This document shows positions 42,151-49,018 of a DNA stretch of 64,000 bases, one piece after another. The notes beneath the pieces were generated by a model. That model did no database searches. It was not told the origin of the DNA and saw only the letters and a list, made by a program, of their open reading frames with translations. The stretch is from NCBI RefSeq assembly GCF_009674765.1, contig NZ_WKKF01000002.1, positions 806,001 to 870,000 on the forward strand, read 5' to 3'. Source of the stretch: Metabacillus idriensis (GTDB lineage: Bacteria; Bacillota; Bacilli; Bacillales; Bacillaceae). The stretch's first letter is position 1. Every line of letters starts with the position of its first letter. Both the position numbers and the translations under genes were made by a program.

Positions 42151-42273
42151 ATGAAAATGAAATTATGCCTGGAATGTAAAGTAAAGCCTGCATGTCATTG
42201 GAACCGGTCGTTTTGTGAAAGTTGCATGACTGTCCTTCTTATCGAAAAGGTTAAGGAGGAAGATGAGAAATGA
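42151..42273 (+). CDS. 40-residue zinc-binding peptide
   Basis: ATG 42151 after GGTGAGGTGT. Cysteines C6, C9, C15, C22 and C25 (CLECK, ACHW, CESC) look like a compact zinc knuckle. The stop overlaps the next ATG by 4 bp (ATGA). Too short for a confident family. Confidence 0.6.
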   Translation: MKMKLCLECKVKPACHWNRSFCESCMTVLLIEKVKEEDEK

Positions 42274-42482
42274 CTATTTTCATTCTAACCATCATTGGGG
42301 TCATCCTATATGCATTCACTGAGTGGGCAAAGCATGAAATGGAACAGGAGCGTAAGGCTCGGGTTGAATACGTGAAACAAAAACAAAATGCAAAAGTTGA
42401 TTTTTGCGCAGAGTGCTACTTCCAAAAAACTGTTGAGTACAGCGAAGAAGAAAACCTGTGGATCTGTGATAGTTGCAGGTGA
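42270..42482 (+). CDS. membrane-anchored zinc-ribbon protein
   Basis: 70 residues. One N-terminal helix (about 2-16), a charged stalk (HEMEQERKARVEYVKQKQ), then CAEC ... CDSC zinc ribbon. Both ends overlap neighbours, so it is part of a tightly coupled string of tiny genes. Function unknown. Confidence 0.65.
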   Translation: MTIFILTIIGVILYAFTEWAKHEMEQERKARVEYVKQKQNAKVDFCAECYFQKTVEYSEEENLWICDSCR

Positions 42483-42580
42483 AATTCTTCAAAGGCTTGA
42501 TGTGGGCGGCAGTCTTATCAATACCTTTGTGGTTTAGCTTTTTCGGCTGGATAAAGATTTTGAAAGGATTGTTTATATAA
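42479..42580 (+). CDS. 33-residue hydrophobic peptide
   Basis: GTG 42479 overlaps the previous stop; the stop TAA overlaps the next ATG (42580). Sequence MKFFKGLMWAAVLSIP then a Trp/Phe-rich membrane segment. Coupled on both sides, so translation is likely. A degenerate second copy lies at 43314-43415. Confidence 0.55.
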   Translation: MKFFKGLMWAAVLSIPLWFSFFGWIKILKGLFI

Positions 42581-43062
42581 TGCTTCAGCAAGAACAACTG
42601 ACAATCTTTCATATGTTTGAAGAATTGGAAACACTGGATTTTGATATCAATATCATCCTTGGCCGGGCTAGAAAATTACTTCAAGAATACATAGGAAAGT
42701 CCGGCAGCTTTTTTATAAAAGAATACGCCATTCAAAGGTGTAACGATAATCAGTATGTTCCAGAGAGCGGTGCGGTGCTTTTCATATCGCTTGATACAGG
42801 CTCACACTTCGTTCAACTAAGCTTGGCGAGTAAAACACTCTTTGAGACTGAAAAAGGCATGGAGTACATTCAATGGCATTGTATGAATAGAGTCAGTCAT
42901 TATACAGCTTGGGAAGAAATGAACAGTTCACCTTTTCTCTATGGTGAAGAGTTTGTGAGAAATAGAGATTTTAACAGTGTGAATGTTGAGGGAGTTTTAA
43001 TTTCCGGTAATGAGGAAATAGCTGCGGATCTGCTGGAGCAAGTGAAGATATATGAATGGTGA
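42580..43062 (+). CDS. phage hypothetical protein
   Basis: 160 residues, acidic, no recognised motif; the N-terminal 45 residues are helical and the centre is beta-rich (GAVLFISLDTGSHFVQL). Starts within the TAATG of the previous gene. Function unknown. Confidence 0.65.
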   Translation: MLQQEQLTIFHMFEELETLDFDINIILGRARKLLQEYIGKSGSFFIKEYAIQRCNDNQYVPESGAVLFISLDTGSHFVQLSLASKTLFETEKGMEYIQWHCMNRVSHYTAWEEMNSSPFLYGEEFVRNRDFNSVNVEGVLISGNEEIAADLLEQVKIYEW

Positions 43063-43077
43063 AAGGAGCGATTAAGT

Positions 43078-43314
43078 ATGACAACTACAGAAGGAATGGA
43101 AATGAAATATACAGTTGTGAATAATGAAGACATTGAAAAGTATCTTCATCCAAATCTTCAAAGAGAATTAAATAGATTATTGGGATACGTGAGTGGGAAC
43201 AAGGAGGCTTTTGAAGGAAAAAAGGTTGAAAATACTTATCTTGTCATAAATACCGATGAACCGTATGTAAATGAAATTACCGAAATAATGAAAAAGAATG
43301 GCCATTGGGGATAA
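43078..43314 (+). CDS. small phage hypothetical protein
   Basis: 78 residues; ATG 43078 has GAAAGGAGCG upstream. Mixed alpha/beta with YLVINTDEPYVNEI (about 54-67). Its stop overlaps the ATG of the degenerate hydrophobic peptide at 43314. Unknown. Confidence 0.65.
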   Translation: MTTTEGMEMKYTVVNNEDIEKYLHPNLQRELNRLLGYVSGNKEAFEGKKVENTYLVINTDEPYVNEITEIMKKNGHWG

Positions 43315-43415
43315 TGAAATTCTTCAGAGGATTGATGTTTGCAACGCTGCTGCTATCAATATCTTTGTGAATGACCTTTTTCAGATGGATAAAGATCTTG
43401 AAATCAGAAATTTGA
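43314..43415 (+). pseudogene. degenerate copy of the 33-residue peptide gene
   Basis: Aligns base by base with 42479-42580 (MKFFRGLM start, then the same F-x-x-W-I-K-I-L-K end), but the codon matching TGG at residue 19 is TGA, leaving an 18-residue peptide. The local pair plus its upstream context suggests a segmental duplication followed by decay. Confidence 0.6.
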
Positions 43416-43622
43416 AAGGGCTGGTGAATTTCTTCTTTCAATAGCTGAACTATTTAAAGAAGTACACCTCTGATATTCAAAGATTACTTTATCTAATTTC
43501 TGGCTATACAACAGAGTATCCGGACTACTGAAACCTTGTTTTTCAGCAATCTCAATCATTATTGCTCTAAGAATATTGATCTCTGTTAATAAATCATTTT
43601 GATCTAAATGCAATTTTTTCAC
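43404..43622 (-). CDS. Spo0E-like aspartyl-phosphate phosphatase
   Basis: 72 residues on the minus strand. Two helices with the family signature SQKLDKVIFEYQ (SQxLD, about 40-51), preceded by LLTEINILRAIMIEIAEKQG. Spo0E, YisI and YnzD dephosphorylate Spo0A~P and delay sporulation. GGAGTG precedes the ATG. It is opposite to the surrounding early operon and so could be expressed in the lysogen, where it would act on the host phosphorelay. Confidence 0.8.
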   Translation of the reverse strand: MKKLHLDQNDLLTEINILRAIMIEIAEKQGFSSPDTLLYSQKLDKVIFEYQRCTSLNSSAIERRNSPALSNF

Positions 43623-44172
43623 TCCAACACTAAATTATCATAAGCATAATGGGGCGGGTTATTAGGATTACTATTATTGCTTATTAATGAAAAAAATGGA
43701 ATGTATTCGACAAAACTTTTTGAATTTCGACATAAACTATAAATTTCTAGTAACTAATGACCTATTGTAGAACTGTAAAAATAATATGTGAGTTGAGGAC
43801 CTAGAAGGCTTATGGAAATAGCATGTAAACTACTTTGTTGATGTTGACCATTTATAATAATTAGTTTTGAACTTGAAGATGAAATACAAAAAAATCCACC
43901 AATTAAGGTGGTATTAGGAGTAATAAATGGTCTGTTAGGTTAGTGTATGTAATTTATAAAAAAGGGTGCTTTTTTTCACTCCACAATAAAAAAGCCACCA
44001 ATTTTGGTGACCGAAAAATATACCAGAAGAGGAAATAGTTTAGTCAATATAGGATATGCAACAACCGAAAAAAAGTTCAAAACAGATGTGGTTGTTTCGT
44101 GAAATATGAAGATGAATATACAATCAAACATCTTAGTAGTTTGATTGACTAAATCTAACATGGGGTGCATGT
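43623..44172. other. AT-rich intergenic region with two minus-strand terminators
   Basis: 550 bases without a convincing gene. Two similar hairpins with T-runs on the minus strand: 43888-43916 (CCACC/GGTGG) and 43986-44013 (CCACCA/TGGTGA). They would stop leftward transcripts before they reach the Spo0E-like gene. A 9-bp inverted repeat (TTTAGTCAA / TTGACTAAA) occurs near 44040 and 44145. Confidence 0.5.
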
Positions 44173-44733
44173 ATGAACATTAACGAGAGATTACAGGAGA
44201 TTGAAGAAGAATGGAAGCTGAAAAATAATCCGTTTGCAGAAGAAAATATAGGCGGTGCGATTTCAGGTGAAAACGTGCATTGGCTTATTTCCACAATCAA
44301 GCAGCTTCAGGAGGAAAAATGGCAATATAAAACAAGTTTAAACTTGTGGCAACGATTGGCAGATGAACATAAAGAACGCATTACCGAACTCGAACAAGAA
44401 AAACGGAAAATCACCGCAGCGCATGAAGCGTTTTTGCAAGAGCTGAAAAAAGAACATTTATACAGTGTTAGAACTGCGAGTGGACGTGCAGTAGGCAGAC
44501 TAATCATGAATTATAACGAACGATTTGCTTTCATCCATCTTGCCGAACAGGATAGAACATTTTTTGTGATGATTGAAGGAAATGATCCTATTGTTATAAC
44601 CGTTAAAAATGATGTAAACAGACCCAAATATATAGACTGTCACAGCGTTCTGGAGCAATGGGTGACTGATAAATTTGACTACAGACCATACGATTATTGG
44701 GAAATTGACACTTGCGAAAAACACAATATTTAA
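44173..44733 (+). CDS. coiled-coil phage hypothetical protein
   Basis: 186 residues: an N-terminal helical/coiled-coil half (about 1-100, KERITELEQEKRKITAAHEA) and a beta-rich C-terminal half. Starts with ATG 44173 after GGGGTGC. Unknown function; first gene of a second run of small genes after the intergenic region. Confidence 0.65.
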   Translation: MNINERLQEIEEEWKLKNNPFAEENIGGAISGENVHWLISTIKQLQEEKWQYKTSLNLWQRLADEHKERITELEQEKRKITAAHEAFLQELKKEHLYSVRTASGRAVGRLIMNYNERFAFIHLAEQDRTFFVMIEGNDPIVITVKNDVNRPKYIDCHSVLEQWVTDKFDYRPYDYWEIDTCEKHNI

Positions 44734-44793
44734 TGTCACATTTCGACCATATTGCGAAATATTGAACCCTGATGCAGAATAGGAGGATTTAAA

Positions 44794-44961
44794 ATGGCTA
44801 GTTGTCTTGATTGTGGCGAATGGTTGAAAGACGTTAGAGAGTGGTTTTGTGAACCTTGTACAGATAAATGGGTGGAAATCGGTAAAAAAACTGAGGAGGC
44901 AATGAAGAATGACAAGAGAATACGTGCTAACAGGCAAAAACGGTCAGACAGTAAAGCTTAG
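44794..44961 (+). CDS. small zinc-binding protein
   Basis: 55 residues, ATG 44794 after AGGAGG. Cysteines C4, C7 (CLDC) and C19, C22 (CEPC) form a zinc knuckle; the tail is basic. Overlaps the next small gene in a different frame. Confidence 0.6.
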   Translation: MASCLDCGEWLKDVREWFCEPCTDKWVEIGKKTEEAMKNDKRIRANRQKRSDSKA

Positions 44962-45058
44962 TGGCAAAAATATTTTTGGTCTTTGGTGCTACTTGTATAG
45001 TAAAGGCTTCCGACACCAAAAACAGGCGAAATTGAGCGCGGGGGTGGAACCTGAATGA
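44909..45058 (+). CDS. 49-residue hypothetical peptide
   Basis: ATG 44909 in a frame overlapping the previous gene, with GAGGAGG upstream. Contains LTGKNGQTVKLSGKN and ends KLSAGVEPE. The stop overlaps the next ATG by 4 bp. The C-terminal repeat with the following gene suggests duplication. Confidence 0.5.
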   Translation: MTREYVLTGKNGQTVKLSGKNIFGLWCYLYSKGFRHQKQAKLSAGVEPE

Positions 45059-45318
45059 AACGCCTGAAATTTGAAATGTGGAGATATGAGCGCAAACCTG
45101 GTGAATTTGATGGTGTAATGTCCAGATTCACAGACGGAAAGGGAACATGGAGTGATTCTTGGTGGTGCAGTCCTCCAAAATCAATTGACCATGTGGGGGA
45201 AGAATACCTTCAGCAACCGCACCGACACCCGAATGTTAGAACGAAAATACATGATACGTTTATCAAACGCAGGTATAAAGAAGAAATGATGAAATTAAGC
45301 GCGGGGGTGGAGGGATAA
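45055..45318 (+). CDS. small phage hypothetical protein
   Basis: 87 residues, Trp-rich (TWSDSWWCSPP), no recognised domain. Ends KLSAGVEG, almost the same end as the preceding peptide because a stretch of about 20 bases (AGCGCGGGGGTGGA) is repeated. Coupled by overlaps at both ends. Confidence 0.6.
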   Translation: MKRLKFEMWRYERKPGEFDGVMSRFTDGKGTWSDSWWCSPPKSIDHVGEEYLQQPHRHPNVRTKIHDTFIKRRYKEEMMKLSAGVEG

Positions 45319-45401
45319 TGGATGTTACAAAGATACCGACAGCTAAAACTTTATACGCCAAGAGGTTTGATGATGATAGTTTGTTCAGCGTTCACAAGTA
45401 G
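45318..45401 (+). CDS. 27-residue peptide
   Basis: ATG 45318 overlaps the previous stop (TAATG) and the repeated GGGGGTGGAGG supplies a ribosome site. Sequence MDVTKIPTAKTLYAKRF and a short tail. Very short, so modest support. Confidence 0.35.
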   Translation: MDVTKIPTAKTLYAKRFDDDSLFSVHK

Positions 45402-45486
45402 CAAAAACGGCGGAGTTATAGGCATTGCTAAAGACGGTGAAAAGGCAATTCTTAAAGATGGCACTTTTAAATTGTGTAGAAAATAA
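45370..45486 (+). CDS. 38-residue peptide
   Basis: ATG 45370 after AGAGG, in another frame from the 45318 peptide. MMIVCSAFTSSKNGGVIG then a Lys-rich end. Clean frame only; function unknown. Confidence 0.4.
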   Translation: MMIVCSAFTSSKNGGVIGIAKDGEKAILKDGTFKLCRK

Positions 45487-45507
45487 TACGGATCAGGAGG
45501 AAAGGGA

Positions 45508-45678
45508 ATGAATTTCTTTCAACAGATGGAGCAGCTTCAAGCTACACTCAGAGACATCGCACCTGTTATGTGGTCTTATTACAACAATTTGTTAAAACAA
45601 GGATTTAGCAAGGATCAGGCATTCACATTAACAGTAGAAATGCAGAAGGCTTTAATGAATTCCGGTCCAAAGAAATAA
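45508..45678 (+). CDS. 56-residue helical protein
   Basis: ATG 45508 with GGAGG 11 bases upstream and GGAAAGGGA next to it. Amphipathic helices (QMEQLQATLRDIAPVMWSYY), no cysteine. Followed by a GC hairpin. Unknown. Confidence 0.55.
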   Translation: MNFFQQMEQLQATLRDIAPVMWSYYNNLLKQGFSKDQAFTLTVEMQKALMNSGPKK

Positions 45679-45703
45679 GCCAGGTATGGTGGCCACCTGG
45701 CTT
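45677..45703 (+). other. hairpin after the 45508 gene
   Basis: AAGCCAGGT pairs with ACCTGGCTT over a 9-base loop. It lacks a T-run, so it is more likely an RNA-end or processing structure than a strong terminator. Confidence 0.5.
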
Positions 45704-45842
45704 GCCAAGGAAACAAAGGTTAAACCACTCTGTAGGAGTCCTTGGTGTTAAAAGTATTTGTGAATGCTTAATGAAATATGCAAAAAAGCCAAGATTTCTC
45801 TCGGCTCAACCTAAATTAAGTATACACTAGGGGGCGATCTTG

Positions 45843-46025
45843 GTGAAGGTCGATATAGAGACGATGACCGCGGAAATTAACTTGATGAATAATGCAACCT
45901 ACATTGTTAAAGATGGAACTTTAAAACAGGTCCCAGCGCCTGCTGATGGATATGGAAAACAAGTGATCAGTTGGCAAGGGGGCAAACCTTGCCACGGTAA
46001 ATTAGAAACGGATATTAAGTTTTAA
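45843..46025 (+). CDS. XtrA/YqaO-type small phage protein
   Basis: 60 residues from GTG 45843 (AGGGGGC upstream). NATYIVKDGTLKQVPAPADG and GKQVISWQGGKP match the recalled XtrA/YqaO pattern, small proteins encoded before late regulators in PBSX/skin-type elements. Function unknown; its position just before the late region is consistent. Confidence 0.6.
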   Translation: MKVDIETMTAEINLMNNATYIVKDGTLKQVPAPADGYGKQVISWQGGKPCHGKLETDIKF

Positions 46026-46190
46026 AGATGAAAAACGAAGAAACGAGGTTATGTATAATTTACTTGTATTGATAGAGCACCTTTGATTAAGACTATATGG
46101 CTGAAATAAATACCTAATATACAATAGAAAATGCCACATTCCAGATCAATGAAGGAGTGTGACATCTCTATATACCCTATTTATGTTTAA

Positions 46191-46243
46191 TTTATTTATG
46201 ACGCCTTAGGGAGTAAATCAAGCCTCCCAGCGCCATAAATAAA
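46191..46243. terminator. stem between toxin-like ORF and XtrA-like gene
   Basis: TTTATTTATG (46191-46200) pairs with CATAAATAAA (46234-46243), continuing inward with imperfect GC pairs around CTTAGGGAG and CCTCCC. It may end transcripts from either side; the T-runs are weak. Confidence 0.5.
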
Positions 46244-46264
46244 TTCACCTGTAATAAAAATACT

Positions 46265-46366
46265 TTATTTAAAATACTTTCTGATTTTTGACGATAAATA
46301 AATAACAAGTAAACCACTTAAAACACTATTAAGAAAGGTAGCTACATTATCAAAAAAATAATCCAT
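46265..46366 (-). CDS. 33-residue type I toxin-like membrane peptide (candidate)
   Basis: Minus-strand frame starting MDYFFDNVATFLNSVL with one helix (about 5-24) and a basic tail (SSKIRKYFK). ATG at 46366; CGGGGTG lies 9 bases upstream. A perfect -35 TTGACA at 46436-46441 and an AT-rich -10 at 17 bp suggest its own promoter. A hairpin GATCTA/TAGATC lies just before the ribosome site. It resembles Fst/TxpA-type peptides in size and build only. Confidence 0.45.
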   Translation of the reverse strand: MDYFFDNVATFLNSVLSGLLVIYLSSKIRKYFK

Positions 46367-46504
46367 TTATTTAAACACCCCGATCTAGATGTAGATATAG
46401 ATCAGGCGAATTTATTTATTGGTACTTTTATTTTATGTCAAATGTAGTTTTTGTTACTCGTTTTTAAAGAAATACAGAATAAAATAAGCTTATCGGAAAA
46501 ACCG

Positions 46505-46549
46505 AGAGCACTGAGCGAGCGCATTCCGCGTTTGTTTGGTGCTCTTTTT
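46505..46549 (+). terminator. hairpin with T-run in the toxin-like region
   Basis: AGAGCAC (46505-46511) pairs with GTGCTCT (46539-46545), ending in TTTTT, in the 604-base stretch before the late regulator genes. It may end a short plus-strand RNA. Confidence 0.5.
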
Positions 46550-46629
46550 ATTTATCAAATTAATAAGTTTACTCTTTGCAACGAAATTACCTTTAAAACA
46601 ATAATTTGGCAACCAAAGGGGCAATGGGG

Positions 46630-46818
46630 ATGAATGATTCCTTTAAAGAGCAATTAAGGAGATGGAAAAAGGATCATCAGGAAGTTAAGCAGCTAAGACA
46701 AGTAAAGAAGAAACAACCTGCAAAGAAAAAGGAAGAGCTGTCTGAGGGAGAGCTTGTTTATCTAATGGGAATGAACAGAAAGACCTTAAAGCGCGGCAGA
46801 GGCGGAGCTTACAAATAA
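46630..46818 (+). CDS. small basic phage protein
   Basis: 62 residues from ATG 46630 (AAAGGGG 8 bases upstream). Lys/Arg-rich throughout, end MNRKTLKRGRGG, so it probably binds nucleic acid. 15 bp before the sigma-like gene. Family not recognised. Confidence 0.6.
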   Translation: MNDSFKEQLRRWKKDHQEVKQLRQVKKKQPAKKKEELSEGELVYLMGMNRKTLKRGRGGAYK

Positions 46819-46833
46819 TAAAGGGAGCTGGTC

Positions 46834-47331
46834 ATGTTGAAAAAATTGTTATGGGAATATAAACAGTCCTTACGTTTCGCGAGACAAATGAAAAAGAAAT
46901 TACAGTCAATTGCAAAGCCTACTCTACGTGATCAAGAAGACATTACAATCATCAACAGCATGATCAGCGACCTTGAATACGAAATTGAATGGCTTATCTC
47001 CGGCCGTAATCCAGATGCAAGGCGTGGAATCGATAAGAACGGGGTGTATTTGACGGATCCGGCCATTCTGGATGTCTTGCCTGTTCATCAGACTTATAAG
47101 GCCATAGCGAAGAACCTGAGTGATTTTGAGAAGGAATTAATTGAGGATGCACTCTGCACCCTGTCAGAAAGGGAAAAGGATGCATTTCTAATGATTAAGG
47201 TTGAGGGATTAACATTTGAATATGCTGCAGAACTAATGGGGATTAAGAAAACATCAGTTCAGAACCATGTTGAGCGAGCTATTAAGAAAATCGAGCATCG
47301 AAAAAAGGAGAGCCTTTTTCTAGTTTCATAG
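46834..47331 (+). CDS. sigma-70 region 4-like late transcription regulator
   Basis: 165 residues. The C-terminal 60 residues are a sigma region 4 helix-turn-helix (LSEREKDAFLMIKVEGLTFE, then AAELMGIKKTSVQNHVERAI). The N-terminus is helical and lacks region 2. PBSX Xpf and ArpU-type proteins have this plan and activate late operons. Immediately precedes the morphogenesis genes, supporting that role. Confidence 0.8.
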   Translation: MLKKLLWEYKQSLRFARQMKKKLQSIAKPTLRDQEDITIINSMISDLEYEIEWLISGRNPDARRGIDKNGVYLTDPAILDVLPVHQTYKAIAKNLSDFEKELIEDALCTLSEREKDAFLMIKVEGLTFEYAAELMGIKKTSVQNHVERAIKKIEHRKKESLFLVS

Positions 47332-47346
47332 AAAGGGTTCTTTTTT
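47309..47346 (+). terminator. terminator after the late regulator
   Basis: AGAGCCTTTTTCTA pairs with TAGAAAGGGTTCT, followed by TTTTTT; it overlaps the stop codon. The late genes beyond must use a promoter after it. Confidence 0.8.
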
Positions 47347-47446
47347 GTGGTACAAATGATGTATATATGAGAATCTAATTTTATTAGAAAATATTTCAAT
47401 TATTACCTCTTTTTCCTTATACTAAGTTAGGGGGGAGGTGATATTA

Positions 47447-47860
47447 ATGGGATTTACTTATGAGCAATTTAAGCAAATCGTTACCAGAAGACAGATTGAT
47501 GGTCATAGAGAATTTGCCTCTGTCATAAGCAATATTGAGAAATTCTACGGTGAAGATTCAATTAAAATCTTTTATCCAAAAAACGTTGAAAATGAAAAAC
47601 CTGTAGAATTACTTTTTTTACTTAAATCAGGTTTACTCGCAATCACAATAAATGAACATAAAGAAGTTTCGTATGAGCACATTTACTCTAAAGTGGATTC
47701 GAAAAAGCTATATAATAGTCGTCATGACCATAGTAATCACGTACTGGAAATTAAATTTGAAAACGGAAAATTGTTAACCTTAGACGGGTTAAAGGATTCG
47801 AATTATGATTTCAGAGATGATTACGTAGAAGTGATTAAAGAGTTTTATAGAGCATTATAA
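47447..47860 (+). CDS. hypothetical protein before the terminase genes
   Basis: 137 residues from ATG 47447 (GGGGGAGGTG upstream; an in-frame GTG at 47438 is rejected). Beta-rich with LEIKFENGKLLTLDGLKD and the C-terminal DDYVEVIKEFYRAL. The pattern recalls small Bacillus proteins of the DUF3908 kind, but I am not sure. Own terminator follows. Confidence 0.65.
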   Translation: MGFTYEQFKQIVTRRQIDGHREFASVISNIEKFYGEDSIKIFYPKNVENEKPVELLFLLKSGLLAITINEHKEVSYEHIYSKVDSKKLYNSRHDHSNHVLEIKFENGKLLTLDGLKDSNYDFRDDYVEVIKEFYRAL

Positions 47861-47865
47861 ACACA

Positions 47866-47891
47866 AGCATCCTTTCGAGGATGCTTTTTTA
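47866..47891 (+). terminator. terminator after the 47447 gene
   Basis: AGCATCC, 6-base loop, GGATGCT, then TTTTTT. Confidence 0.85.
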
Positions 47892-47905
47892 TATGGGGTG
47901 AAAAT

Positions 47906-48136
47906 ATGTTAAACGTTAAAAGAGTTTTCCCGGGACCGACAAACGGACTAATTAAATGGCTAGAAGACAATTTTCATGAAATTAATGGATTTGTAGCAGT
48001 CTTCGATTTGAAAGACGGTACAACCATGACAGTCTATGATTCTCATACTTATGTTCAAGCTGTAGGAATGACTGAGGTTGCAAAAGATACTATTCACCAG
48101 TTAGCACATAATGATGAGTTTATTCCAAAGAAATAA
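47906..48136 (+). CDS. small hypothetical protein
   Basis: 76 residues; GGGGTG upstream of ATG 47906. Beta-rich N-terminal half (NGFVAVFDLKDGTTMTVYDS), helical C-terminus. Unknown; sits just before the small terminase gene, where phages often carry head-assembly accessory genes. Confidence 0.65.
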   Translation: MLNVKRVFPGPTNGLIKWLEDNFHEINGFVAVFDLKDGTTMTVYDSHTYVQAVGMTEVAKDTIHQLAHNDEFIPKK

Positions 48137-48178
48137 ATAGAAATCGATTCTGTCAGAGGGGGTTTAGGTGATGCGGTA

Positions 48179-49018
48179 ATGAATTGGGATGAGATTAAAA
48201 GTGAGTTTGAATCAACTAATGTCACATTAAAGGCTCTTGCTGAAAAGCATGACATAAAACTCGGAACCTTAAAGAGCAGGAAAAGCCGGGATGGATGGTC
48301 CAGAGATGCAACTAAAAAGGATGCAACCATAAAGAAAAAGGTTGCAACCCCAAAAGAGAAAGATGCATCTAAAAATGATCATGTGATTGAGGCAGAAGAG
48401 CTTACTGAGAAACAGCGTCTTTTCTGTCTTTATTACGTTAAATCCTTTAATGCAACTCAATCAGCAATTAATGCCGGATATGCAACAATGAGTGCTCATG
48501 TTGAAGGCAGCAGGTTGCTAAAGAATGATAAGGTTTCTGTGGAAATTAGGCGAATCAAACAAAGCATGACAGATGAGCTCTATATAGAGGCAATGGATGT
48601 GCTTAGCAAGTACGTTAAGATAGCCTTCTCCAACATAACGGACTTCCTTACATTCGGCCAAAAAGAAGTCGAGGTTATGGGCCCATTTGGTCCAGTTAAG
48701 GATGAGAATGGCAACCAAATATGGAAAGAAGTAAACTATGTAGATTTTAAGGACTCTGGATTTGTTGATGGGACGATTATATCTGAGGTTAAGCAGGGGA
48801 AAGATGGCGTCTCAATTAAGCTGGAAGATCGCATGAAGGCTATGGAGAAGCTTTCCCTATACTTTGACCTGTTCCCCGATAAATTTAAACGTCAAATTGA
48901 GGAAGAAAAGTTGAAGCTAGCTCAAGCTAAGATTCATAAAGAAGTTGATGAACAGGAAAAAGACGTGGCGGCTGCATTAAGGGGGTTAGTCAATGGAATT
49001 AACACCCAAACAGATTGA
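48179..49018 (+). CDS. terS: terminase small subunit
   Basis: 279 residues. A HTH-like N-terminus (FESTNVTLKALAEKHDIKLG), a Lys-rich linker and the terminase_2/XtmA core (LTEKQRLFCLYYVKSFNATQ, then AINAGYATMSAHVEGSRLLK). It recognises phage DNA for packaging. Overlaps the large subunit by 26 bp. AGGTGATG precedes the ATG. Confidence 0.88.
   Translation: MNWDEIKSEFESTNVTLKALAEKHDIKLGTLKSRKSRDGWSRDATKKDATIKKKVATPKEKDASKNDHVIEAEELTEKQRLFCLYYVKSFNATQSAINAGYATMSAHVEGSRLLKNDKVSVEIRRIKQSMTDELYIEAMDVLSKYVKIAFSNITDFLTFGQKEVEVMGPFGPVKDENGNQIWKEVNYVDFKDSGFVDGTIISEVKQGKDGVSIKLEDRMKAMEKLSLYFDLFPDKFKRQIEEEKLKLAQAKIHKEVDEQEKDVAAALRGLVNGINTQTD

Noticed and set aside
43976-44170. 64-codon minus-strand frame with hydrophobic composition
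   Set aside because: It crosses a terminator hairpin, has no ribosome site and looks like AT-rich noise; a non-coding RNA is more likely if anything is transcribed.
46451-46633. 60-codon plus-strand frame
   Set aside because: No ribosome site and it spans a terminator-like hairpin.
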